Assembly: GCA_035906055.1 (NCBI GenBank) | Contig: JAMIFV010000071.1 | Coordinates: forward strand, 1 to 12,541 | Direction: 5' to 3' | DNA from: JAMIFV01 sp035906055 | Lineage (GTDB): Bacteria; Pseudomonadota; Alphaproteobacteria; Rickettsiales; JABCZZ01 | Length of the DNA: 12,541 nucleotides | Shown: positions 6,435 to 12,541 of the stretch, one piece after another | How the letters are laid out: each line of letters begins with the position of its first letter | Numbering within the stretch: position 1 is the first letter of the stretch | Position numbers and translations under genes: made by a program | Notes under the pieces: model-generated | Told to the model about the DNA's origin: nothing | The model's input: only the letters and a program-made list of their open reading frames with translations | Database searches by the model: none

Positions 6435-7427
6435 TTACAATGTAAGGAATCCCACGGTTTCCTTGATCTGCTTCATGTGTTTCGCGGCGATCCTGTTCGC
6501 ACGTTCCGCGCCGTCGGCCAGAATGCGGTCGATATGGTCGGGCTCCCTGAGCAATTCACGCATCAGCGCGGTGATGGGGGAAAGCTGCTCGATGGCCAGC
6601 GCCGAGAGCGCCTTCTTGAAATCCGAGAAGTTCCTGCTGGCGAATTCCGCAGCCACCGCCTCGCGCGTGGTATTTGCGAGCGCGGCGTAAATGCTGATAA
6701 GGTTGGAGGCTTCCGGCCTGTTTTCCTCGTCGTAGGAGATGCCCTCTATCATGTCTGACTTCGCCTTGCGGAATTTGAGGTCGATCGCTTCCGCGTCGTC
6801 GGTCAGGTTGATGCGCGCATAGTCGGATTCATCCGATTTGCTCATTTTCCTGGTGCCGTCGCGCAGGGACATGATGCGCGTGGCCGGGCCCTGTATCATC
6901 GGCTCGGGCAGCGGGAAGTATTCAACGCCGTAGAAACGGTTGTATGCGCCAGCGATGTCGCGCATCAGCTCAAGATGCTGTTTCTGGTCCTCGCCCACGG
7001 GCACATGCGTGGCTTTATAAAGCAGCACGTCGGCGGCCATGAGGGCAGGGTAGCCGTAAAGCCCCAGCGACGCGTTCTCGCGGTGCTTGCCGGATTTCTC
7101 CTTGAACTGCGTCATGCGGTTGAGCCAGCCCAGCGGGGTGTGGCAGCCCAGTATCCAGCCCAGTTCCGCGTGGCCGGAAACGGCGGATTGCGGGAAGATG
7201 ATGCTTTTCTTGGGGTCGATGCCGCAGGCGATATAGGCGGCGGTCAGTTCGCGGATGGACTGGCGCAGTTCTTCGGGTTTCTGCGGTACGGTGATGGCAT
7301 GCAGGTCCACCACGCAGAAGATGCATTCATAGTCCTGCTGCATGCTCACCCAGTTGCGGATGGCGCCCAGATAGTTGCCCAGATGCAGGTTGCCGGTGGG
7401 CTGAACGCCGGAAAATATACGTTTCAT
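6435..7427 (-). CDS. trpS: Tryptophanyl-tRNA synthetase
   Basis: This enzyme charges tRNA-Trp with tryptophan using ATP, in the cytoplasm. The 330-residue product is a standard-length class I synthetase: GVQPTGNLHLGNYLGA (7–22) with the HIGH-type motif HLGN at 15–18, the conserved GEDQKQHLEL (145–154), and the KMSKS loop at 194–198 inside GTRKMSKSDES. The frame extends 8 codons upstream, but the start at 7427 is chosen because the family begins with K-R-I-F-S-G and AAGGA lies a few bases before it. The gene stands alone between a dispersed inverted repeat in its upstream region and the pseudokinase gene downstream. No tryptophan-dependent leader or T-box was seen. Confidence 0.97.
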   Translation of the reverse strand: MKRIFSGVQPTGNLHLGNYLGAIRNWVSMQQDYECIFCVVDLHAITVPQKPEELRQSIRELTAAYIACGIDPKKSIIFPQSAVSGHAELGWILGCHTPLGWLNRMTQFKEKSGKHRENASLGLYGYPALMAADVLLYKATHVPVGEDQKQHLELMRDIAGAYNRFYGVEYFPLPEPMIQGPATRIMSLRDGTRKMSKSDESDYARINLTDDAEAIDLKFRKAKSDMIEGISYDEENRPEASNLISIYAALANTTREAVAAEFASRNFSDFKKALSALAIEQLSPITALMRELLREPDHIDRILADGAERANRIAAKHMKQIKETVGFLTL

Positions 7428-7445
7428 GAATATCCTTCTTCTACG

Positions 7446-7530
7446 TGTCATTCCTGCGGAAGCGGGAATCCAGTTTTTTAATTACGTTGCTCACGCAACG
7501 CGCTGGATGCCCGTTTTCACGGGTATGACA
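7446..7530. repeat. Dispersed palindromic repeat upstream of trpS
   Basis: The arm TGTCATTCCTGCGGAAGCGG begins at 7446 and runs on to a CCAG end at about 7473. It pairs with an opposite arm (about 7503–7530) starting CTGGATGCCCG and ending GGGTATGACA. Between them lies a smaller hairpin, GTTGC…GCAAC (about 7486–7499). This is the ‘TGTCATTCC-CGC…GCG-GGAATCCAG’ type of repeat scattered through many alphaproteobacterial genomes. It often creates spurious reading frames ending in CHSCGSGNPVF, as it does here on the plus strand. It starts 18 bases before the trpS start codon, so it would lie in the leader if the promoter is beyond it. Confidence 0.75.
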
Positions 7531-7610
7531 ATAAAGTGTGTTTTTCAGTAGGATGGCTATAGCTTTCTTTAGCGGCTTTGTCACGTCCCAGCCTGATTTA
7601 ACAGGTTTTT

Positions 7611-7639
7611 TTCACAAAATTTCATGAAATTGTCATACT
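7611..7639 (+). promoter_or_regulatory. Candidate promoter of the 441-aa protein gene
   Basis: TTCACA (7611–7616) and CATACT (7634–7639) are 17 bases apart, with a TG one base before the -10 box (extended -10 type). The start codon follows 43 bases later. The boxes are only moderate matches. Confidence 0.35.
7618..7631. promoter_or_regulatory. Perfect 14-base palindrome, candidate operator
   Basis: AATTTCATGAAATT reads the same on both strands and fills the spacer of the candidate promoter. It has the shape of a binding site for a dimeric regulator. The regulator is unknown and none is encoded next to it. Confidence 0.4.
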
Positions 7640-7682
7640 ATTCCGCAGGATATGTTGCTAGTATGGAGACTGGAAAAGACCT

Positions 7683-9008
7683 ATGCATACGATGCCCTAC
7701 ACGGATAAACCTACCGAGCAGGACGACCTGCCGTCCGCGCCGCAATCGTTGGCCGTACCTGGCCGTCTGCCGCTGCGCAGGGAAGTGCCGGATTATCCTG
7801 TCTGTAACCTGCCGCAGAAGGACATGAGCAAGACGTTCGGCGGTAAGATCACCGATTTTATCATTTATCAGGGGCTGGGATTTGTCGGTAACTCGTCCGT
7901 TTCCGTAGGCGTTACCTATGGCCTTAATCCAAGGCCGGGTGTTGAAAAATTCCGCAAAGGCGCGCATGACAAGGCGCAAAAGGTTTTCAAGGATTTCCTG
8001 CCGCATGAAGCTATCGGCAACGGTGTGGATATCGGCTTCATGCTTATCGCGGGCACAATACTCACCGCCGTCATGGCGCCGCTGGTCAACCGCCGTGAGC
8101 AGATCGCTTACAAGATCAACCAGATGTTCGGCAAGGACAAGGACGTATTGCCTGAGAACGAGAGGAAATACGGCAACCCCACCACGCTGGAAGACAAGAT
8201 AGAGCTGGAACTCAGGAACCGTGTGAATTACTGCCAGACCTCCGGCGACCTCTGGAAAGCGCGCTGGACGGGCATCTGGATACCGGTGTTTGGTGATATG
8301 GGAATGGGTAAATGGAACGCCAAGCGTGAAGCGGATGTAAGTCCAGCTACGCCACATGGCAAGTGGAGCATCGACACCATAAGCTGGAAAGCCGGTCAGC
8401 ATCTTTATGACAAAGTGCTGCCCGCAGGCGCGATCGAAAAAATGGGTAACTTCTTCAAGAAGCACAAAGCAGGTATTGAAGACGTTAAACAGAACAACCC
8501 CAAGCTTTATGAACGTCTGCTTAAATCGGAAGAGTTCCATGACGATTTCAACCAGAAAATGCTGGGCCAGAAAGGGCCGGTGAGCGATGCCGTGCGCGAT
8601 GACCGCATGATGATCGCCGACCAGACGCGCCTGCTGGGCAAGGAGATCGGCTGGACGTATATCCTCTCGGGCATCATAGAAAACCTGACCAAGCGGTTCC
8701 AGAGCCAGCGTATCCACAAACAGGAGCTCAAGGCCGTTGCCAGGATGCGTGAAGAGGGCATCATCCCGGCAGGCGTGGTGGTGCATACCGACCGTGACGG
8801 GCATGTGAAAATAACCACGACCAGGGTCTATAAGCCTTATGCTGCTGCGGAGGCTGCTCCTGCTGTACCCGAAGCTCCCGCCGATACCCGCAAATGGGCG
8901 GACGACAAAGTGAAAAAGGTCGTTGCGGACGCCATGGAGAAATCCGAGAACCATCTTGCCGCCCTTGAAAAGGGCCGCGCTGCCGCCACCCAGCCCCAGA
9001 TCGGCTAA
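7683..9008 (+). CDS. Unrecognised 441-residue membrane-associated protein
   Basis: I do not recognise a family. The N-terminus (1–45) is polar and Pro-rich. Residues 57–80 are Gly-rich and moderately hydrophobic, and 113–134 form the clearest membrane segment (GNGVDIGFMLIAGTILTAVMAP), followed by a basic patch. A long charged, mainly helical region follows (about 137–380), then an Ala/Pro linker (384–398, AAAEAAPAVPEAPAD) and a Lys-rich helix. No signal peptide or catalytic motif is seen. The start could also be the Met at 7692; GGAAAAGA just upstream is a weak ribosome site. A 438-residue frame covers it on the other strand but looks like a shadow. The gene stands alone between the trpS repeat and the fabI promoter, so context does not reveal its job. 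Confidence 0.75.
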   Translation: MHTMPYTDKPTEQDDLPSAPQSLAVPGRLPLRREVPDYPVCNLPQKDMSKTFGGKITDFIIYQGLGFVGNSSVSVGVTYGLNPRPGVEKFRKGAHDKAQKVFKDFLPHEAIGNGVDIGFMLIAGTILTAVMAPLVNRREQIAYKINQMFGKDKDVLPENERKYGNPTTLEDKIELELRNRVNYCQTSGDLWKARWTGIWIPVFGDMGMGKWNAKREADVSPATPHGKWSIDTISWKAGQHLYDKVLPAGAIEKMGNFFKKHKAGIEDVKQNNPKLYERLLKSEEFHDDFNQKMLGQKGPVSDAVRDDRMMIADQTRLLGKEIGWTYILSGIIENLTKRFQSQRIHKQELKAVARMREEGIIPAGVVVHTDRDGHVKITTTRVYKPYAAAEAAPAVPEAPADTRKWADDKVKKVVADAMEKSENHLAALEKGRAAATQPQIG

Positions 9009-9014
9009 TCTGTA

Positions 9015-9044
9015 TTGTGAATTCGCATCAGACTGCCCTATAAC
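9015..9044 (+). promoter_or_regulatory. Promoter of the fabI–ackA/pduL operon
   Basis: TTGTGA (9015–9020) and TATAAC (9039–9044) are 18 bases apart, ending 26 bases before the fabI start. It lies in the short gap after the 441-aa protein gene. Confidence 0.5.
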
Positions 9045-9070
9045 GGCATAAGTAATTATACAGGTGCATC

Positions 9071-9841
9071 ATGACAAAGCCGTTATCAGGTAAAAAAGGG
9101 CTGGTGGTTGGCATTGCCAACGATAAATCCATTGCTTGGGGCTGTGCCCGTGCGTTTAGCGATGCGGGCGCGGAGCTGGCCATAACTTTCCAGACCCGGA
9201 AGGCGGAACCGTTCGTGCGGCCACTGGCTGAGCAACTGGGCGCCAGTATCATCCGCCAGATGGATGTGCAGGACGACACGCAAGCGCAGGACGTGTTCGC
9301 CGCTATCGCAAGCCAGTGGGGCAGGCTGGATTTTGTACTTCATTCCATCGCTTTCGCGCCGCGTGATGACCTGCATGGCCGTGTAACGGATTCCTCACGT
9401 GACGGATTCCTGAGCGCCATGGATATTTCCTGCCACTCCTTCATCCGCATGGCGAAGCTCGCCGAACCGCTGATGAAAGAGGGCGGAACCTTGCTTACCA
9501 CCAGCTATTACGGCAGCGAGAAGGTGGTGGAGCATTACGGCATCATGGGCCCGGTGAAGGCGGCGCTGGAAGCTTCGGTCAAATACCTGGCGGCGGAACT
9601 CGGGGCGTGCGGCATCCGCGTCAATGCGCTGTCGCCGGGGCCGCTGATGACCCGCGCAGCCAGCGGCATCGCGAACTTTGATACATTGCTGGAAGAAGCG
9701 CGCGCGCGTTCGCCGCAGCGCGATATCGTCACCATAGAAGCCGTGGGCGCGCTGGCACGCTTTTTAGTGAGCGACGATGCGCGTTATATCACCGGCAATG
9801 TCGAATATATCGACGCTGGCTATCATATCATCGGGGGGTAG
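9071..9841 (+). CDS. fabI: Enoyl-acyl-carrier-protein reductase (NADH)
   Basis: FabI reduces the trans-2-enoyl-ACP double bond in the last step of each fatty-acid elongation cycle. The 256-residue product has the divergent short-chain-dehydrogenase nucleotide site G-I-A-N-D-K-S-I-A-W-G (14–24), the HSIAFAP strand (91–97), and the catalytic set Tyr 146, Tyr 156 and Lys 163 (SYYGSE then YGIMGPVK, a Y-x6-K spacing), as in E. coli FabI. It ends with the usual G-N-V-E-Y-I-D-A-G-Y-H. The ribosome site is weak (AGGTG). The next gene, the acetate kinase fusion, starts 4 bases after the fabI stop, so the two are one operon. Fatty-acid synthesis and acetyl-phosphate/acetyl-CoA supply are therefore expressed together. 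Confidence 0.96.
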   Translation: MTKPLSGKKGLVVGIANDKSIAWGCARAFSDAGAELAITFQTRKAEPFVRPLAEQLGASIIRQMDVQDDTQAQDVFAAIASQWGRLDFVLHSIAFAPRDDLHGRVTDSSRDGFLSAMDISCHSFIRMAKLAEPLMKEGGTLLTTSYYGSEKVVEHYGIMGPVKAALEASVKYLAAELGACGIRVNALSPGPLMTRAASGIANFDTLLEEARARSPQRDIVTIEAVGALARFLVSDDARYITGNVEYIDAGYHIIGG

Positions 9842-9845
9842 GACG

Positions 9846-11585
9846 TTGCGGATACTGGTCATCAATGCGGGAAGCTCCTCCATCAAGCTCAGCGTGCTGG
9901 ATACCGGTTCCGACACGCAGCTTTTCAAGCATGAGCTGGAGCGGCTCGGCAATGTGGAAGAAGGCATGAAACAGGTGGCAAGCCTGCTGAAGGAAAGAGG
10001 CTTCGATACGTTCGACGCTGTCGGCCACCGCATCGCCCATGGTGGTGATCACTTTAAAGATGCGACGATTATTACCCCCGAAGTGCTGCAAGTTATCGAG
10101 GGCTTTGTGCCGCTGGCGCCGCTGCATAACCCGCCGGGGCTGGCTGGCATCCGCACGGCGCAGGCCGCATGGCCGGACGTGCCGCAGGTGGCGGTGTTCG
10201 ACACCGCCTTCCACCAGCATATGCCCCCCTATGCGCATACCTACGCCATTGCGCTGGAATGGAGGCAGAAGGGCGTGCGCCGTTACGGATTCCACGGCAC
10301 GTCGCATAAATACGTGATGCTCAAAGCCGCCGAAACGCTGAAATGCAGGCCGGAAGAGCTGCGCATCATCAGTTGCCATCTGGGCAATGGCGCGAGCGTC
10401 TGCGCTATCGACCGCGGCATGTCGGTGGATAATTCCATGGGGCTGACGGCGCTGGAAGGGCTGGTGATGGGGTCACGCTCGGGTGATGTCGACCCCGGCA
10501 TGTTCGCGTTCCTTCACCGCGAACTGGGGCTGACGCCTGATAAAGTGGAAGAGGCGCTCTATAACCACAGCGGCCTCAAAGCCCTCTCCGGCCTTGGCAA
10601 TGATATGCGCGATATCGAGGCCAAAGCGGCGCAAGGCAATGAAAACGCGATGCTGGCCATACAGGTCTATGCCTACCGCGTGCGTAAATATATCGGCGCT
10701 TATTCGGCCAGCATGGGCGGGGTGGACGTGCTGGTATTCACCGGCGGCATCGGTGAGCATTCCGCGTCCATGCGCCGCCGCGTGTGCGACAGGCTGGAGT
10801 TCATCGGGTTGTATATGGACGAGGACAGGAACAGCCAGATAAAGCTTAAAGGCAGCGAAATGGTGCAAGCGCACCAGCCCAACTCACGCGTGAAGGTGAT
10901 GGTGACCCAGACACGCGAGCAGTGGATGATCGCGCAGGAAGTAAAACGCCTCTTTGAGGATAAGGCTGGCGGCGTTATCAATGGCCCCATACCGGTGGCC
11001 GTATCGGCGCGCCATATACACCTGACGCAGGAAGCGGTGGAAACGCTGTTCGGCAAGGGCTACACGCTTACCAAGCATAAGGAACTCAGCCAGCCCGGCT
11101 TCTGGGCATCCACCGACCGTCTGGACATTGTCGGCCCGCGCGGCGAGATCAAAAACGTGCGCGTGCTGGGGCCGTGCCGGGGGCGCAACCAGATAGAGGT
11201 GGCGGAGACGGAAACCTTCACGCTGGGCATCCATGTGCCGGTGCGTATCTCCGGTGACGTAAAGGACACGCCTTTCGTAACGCTGCGCGGGCCCAAGGGC
11301 ACGCTCCATACGGACGGGCTTATCGTGGCCAAGCGCCATATTCACCTCAACAGTAAAGACGCGCAACAGCTGAAACTCAGGACGGGCGATATCGTGGAAG
11401 TGGAGATAGACTCCGAGGGGCGCGACCTTATCTTCCGCGATGTGGAGATACGCGTGGACCCCAATTTTGTCACGGAAATGCATATTGATACGGACGAGGC
11501 CAATGCCGCCAGTATCCCGGCGAAAGGCACAGGCGCCCTTATTTCCACGGCTAACAGCATCCGTATCACCCGTAAACTAAGCTAG
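9846..11585 (+). CDS. Fusion of acetate kinase and PduL-type phosphotransacylase
   Basis: The 579-residue product joins two enzymes. Residues 1–372 are acetate kinase: N-A-G-S-S-S-I-K (7–14), HRIAHGG (61–67), FDTAFH with Asp 119, YGFHGTSH with His 150, SRSGD with Arg 211, and FTGGIGE with Glu 304, all catalytic or substrate residues of AckA. Residues about 380–579 are a whole PduL phosphotransacylase with both metal-binding RHIHL motifs (His 390/392 and His 498/500), Glu 451 and His 546, matching the spacing of the two-zinc site in known PduL. Together they would interconvert acetyl-CoA, acetyl-phosphate and acetate plus ATP. PduL of microcompartments carries an N-terminal targeting peptide. 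Here the kinase takes that place, so a free cytosolic enzyme is likely. The start is TTG at 9846, where the family begins; the upstream open frame lies inside fabI. GGGGGG (9833–9838) may serve as ribosome site. Propionate could also be a substrate. Confidence 0.93.
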   Translation: MRILVINAGSSSIKLSVLDTGSDTQLFKHELERLGNVEEGMKQVASLLKERGFDTFDAVGHRIAHGGDHFKDATIITPEVLQVIEGFVPLAPLHNPPGLAGIRTAQAAWPDVPQVAVFDTAFHQHMPPYAHTYAIALEWRQKGVRRYGFHGTSHKYVMLKAAETLKCRPEELRIISCHLGNGASVCAIDRGMSVDNSMGLTALEGLVMGSRSGDVDPGMFAFLHRELGLTPDKVEEALYNHSGLKALSGLGNDMRDIEAKAAQGNENAMLAIQVYAYRVRKYIGAYSASMGGVDVLVFTGGIGEHSASMRRRVCDRLEFIGLYMDEDRNSQIKLKGSEMVQAHQPNSRVKVMVTQTREQWMIAQEVKRLFEDKAGGVINGPIPVAVSARHIHLTQEAVETLFGKGYTLTKHKELSQPGFWASTDRLDIVGPRGEIKNVRVLGPCRGRNQIEVAETETFTLGIHVPVRISGDVKDTPFVTLRGPKGTLHTDGLIVAKRHIHLNSKDAQQLKLRTGDIVEVEIDSEGRDLIFRDVEIRVDPNFVTEMHIDTDEANAASIPAKGTGALISTANSIRITRKLS

Positions 11586-11596
11586 AAGCGTTGACT

Positions 11597-11616
11597 TTAG
11601 CCACTTCCGGGGCTAA
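11597..11616. other. Small hairpin between the fusion gene and trhO
   Basis: TTAGCC (11597–11602) pairs with GGCTAA (11611–11616) around an 8-base loop. It has no T run and lies just before the trhO start. TTGACT at 11591 resembles a -35 box, but no good -10 follows. It may be a weak terminator or a leader hairpin. Confidence 0.3.
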
Positions 11617-11625
11617 TCAGCGCTC

Positions 11626-12342
11626 ATGAAATACGTGGTCGCCGCCTTTTATCATTTCTTTGATTTTCCGCATTTCGCAAGCCTGCGCGCGGCCATTAAA
11701 GATGAATTCCTCAGCAACGGCGTCAAGGGCACCATCCTGCTGACGCCTGAAGGCGTCAACGGCACCATATCGGGCAGCCGGGAAGGCATGGATGCGACGC
11801 TTGCCTACCTTGAAAAAGATGTGGCAGGCACGAAGTTTGAGGTAAAGGAAAGCCTGTGTGATTACCAGCCTTTCCTGCGCACCAAGGTCAAGCTCAAGAA
11901 AGAAACCATCTCCATCGGTGAACCGGCACCGCTTGCCGGGCGCGGTCACTATCTGGATTGCGCCGAATGGAACGCGCTGATCTCTGACCCCGATACGCTC
12001 ATCATTGATACGCGCAATATGTATGAAGTGGAGATGGGCACGTTCAAGAATGCCATCAACCCCAATATCCGCACGTTCAAGGAGCTTCCCGCATTCGTGC
12101 GCGCCAACCACGCGGAAGATAAGGCCAGGAAGATCGCCACCTTCTGCACGGGGGGGATACGCTGTGAGAAATTCACCTCATGGCTGGCCGACCAAGGCTA
12201 CGAAAATGTCTACCACCTCAAAGGCGGTATCCTTAAATATATCGAGGAAACGCCCAAACAGCAAAGCCTCTGGCAGGGCGAATGTTTTGTGTTCGACGAC
12301 CGCGAAGCGGTGGATCACCAGCTTTCGCCTGTAAAAAATTAA
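11626..12342 (+). CDS. trhO: tRNA uridine(34) hydroxylase TrhO, probably truncated at the C-terminus
   Basis: TrhO (rhodanese family, formerly UPF0176/YceA) uses O2 to hydroxylate C5 of U34 in tRNAs. The 238-residue product has the N-terminal acylphosphatase-like domain (GTILLTPEGVNGTISG, 35–50) and a rhodanese domain (about 120–215) with I-I-D-T-R-N and the active-site loop CTGGIRCEK, catalytic Cys at 174. The family block W-Q-G-E-C-F-V-F-D-D-R is present near the end. Many relatives continue with a Cys-rich tail (C-x-x-C pairs) after this block. Here the protein stops after SPVKN, at TAA in 12340–12342, one base before the IS1595-type element. Insertion has probably removed that tail, although some short rickettsial forms end near here. 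The ribosome site is poor. The catalytic part is whole, so activity may remain. Confidence 0.93.
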   Translation: MKYVVAAFYHFFDFPHFASLRAAIKDEFLSNGVKGTILLTPEGVNGTISGSREGMDATLAYLEKDVAGTKFEVKESLCDYQPFLRTKVKLKKETISIGEPAPLAGRGHYLDCAEWNALISDPDTLIIDTRNMYEVEMGTFKNAINPNIRTFKELPAFVRANHAEDKARKIATFCTGGIRCEKFTSWLADQGYENVYHLKGGILKYIEETPKQQSLWQGECFVFDDREAVDHQLSPVKN

Positions 12343-12343
12343 A

Positions 12344-12541
12344 GGGGCTGTACCAGATAACGCAATAAAGTGTTATCAAGGACAGTATGAGGAAGAGCAG
12401 ATTAAGTAACGTTATTCAGGCTAAGTTACTGGAGCATTTTGTAGCCGGTGCAACTGCCCGCTGTGCTGCCAGTCTGGTTGGCGTAAACTTCAAGACGGCC
12501 TGCTACTATTTTCAACGGCTTCGTGAGGTCATTGCTGACCG
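12344..12541 (+). mobile_element. IS1595/IS1016-type insertion sequence, left end
   Basis: The GGGGCTGTACCAGATAAC stretch starting at 12344 looks like the terminal inverted repeat of this family (GGGGCTGT… start), and the transposase begins 43 bases inside. GATAAC (12356–12361) and GTTATC (12372–12377) form a further inverted repeat near the end. The right end is beyond the window, so the exact border and target duplication cannot be confirmed. Confidence 0.65.
12387..12541 (+). CDS. IS1595/IS1016-family transposase, N-terminal part (cut by window edge)
   Basis: From the ATG at 12387 the frame is open to the window edge, about 51 residues starting MRKSRLSNVIQAKLLEHFVAG. The pattern F-V-A-G-x-T-A-R-C-A-A-x-L-V-G-V-N-x-x-T-A-x-Y-Y-F-x-R-L-R-E (helix-turn-helix then Y-Y-F-R-L-R) is the usual N-terminus of IS1016-type transposases of the IS1595 family. 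The DDE/N catalytic part is outside the window, so I cannot tell whether the gene is complete. AAGGA (12378–12382) lies 4 bases before the start. Confidence 0.85.
   Translation, partial: MRKSRLSNVIQAKLLEHFVAGATARCAASLVGVNFKTACYYFQRLREVIAD

Noticed and set aside
6975..7481. 168-residue plus-strand frame antisense to trpS ending CHSCGSGNPVF
   Set aside because: The ending is the well-known spurious translation of the dispersed palindromic repeat, and the rest is antisense to trpS.
7638..8954. Long 438-residue open frame on the minus strand across the 441-aa protein gene
   Set aside because: Its translation has the His/Arg/Leu-rich look of an antisense shadow, it has no recognisable domain, and the plus-strand frame has better start context, a membrane segment and coherent domain layout.
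9341..9361. Alanine in HSIAFAP of FabI at the position where glycine 93 changes give triclosan resistance in E. coli
   Set aside because: Alanine here is common in natural FabI proteins, including those of sensitive bacteria, so it does not support a resistance claim.
9777..9845. Earlier ATG start for the acetate kinase fusion, overlapping fabI
   Set aside because: The extra 23 residues are out-of-frame fabI sequence, while the acetate kinase fold begins exactly at the TTG at 9846.
9846..11585. Bacterial microcompartment locus, suggested by PduL
   Set aside because: No shell-protein gene, aldehyde dehydrogenase or diol dehydratase is nearby, and the PduL part has no free N-terminal targeting peptide.

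Overview
The window looks like a piece of an alphaproteobacterial chromosome of moderately high GC. The pointers are a Rickettsia 17-kDa-antigen-like secreted protein, an alphaproteobacterial-type MnmA, a fabI–acetate kinase gene pair (an association I recall from this class), and a dispersed palindromic repeat of the kind common in the class. The genus cannot be named from the sequence alone. Insertion-sequence transposases are cut by both window edges: an IS5-family N-terminus on the left (minus strand) and an IS1595/IS1016-type left end on the right (plus strand).

Left part (1–3025, plus strand after the IS). Two small envelope genes come first, a secreted protein with the C-terminal motif of the 17-kDa antigen and a glycine-zipper lipoprotein, closed by a strong terminator at 920–974. 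Next is a toxin–antitoxin pair (AbrB/MazE-like antitoxin, Doc/Fic-fold toxin) with a good promoter carrying a palindrome. The toxin stop overlaps the start of mnmA (tRNA U34 2-thiolation) by 4 nt, so all three genes may share one transcript. A REPIN-like inverted-repeat unit fills the gap after mnmA.

Middle part (3026–7427, minus strand). This holds a His-rich two-helix membrane protein of unknown role, a 163-aa membrane protein, a 694-aa tail-anchored pseudokinase ending 3 nt upstream of that membrane gene, and trpS (tryptophanyl-tRNA synthetase). A dispersed inverted repeat lies just upstream of trpS.

Right part (7683–12342, plus strand). A 441-aa protein of unknown function is preceded by a 14-bp perfect palindrome within a candidate promoter. 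Then comes a two-gene unit: fabI, followed 4 nt later by a TTG-started gene encoding a fusion of acetate kinase (AckA) with a PduL-type phosphotransacylase. One polypeptide would carry both steps between acetyl-CoA and acetate plus ATP. This is the most notable feature seen. Last is trhO (tRNA U34 hydroxylase), whose reading frame ends exactly where the IS1595-type element begins.

No rRNA, tRNA or CRISPR array was seen, and no intergenic stretch exceeds 300 bases.
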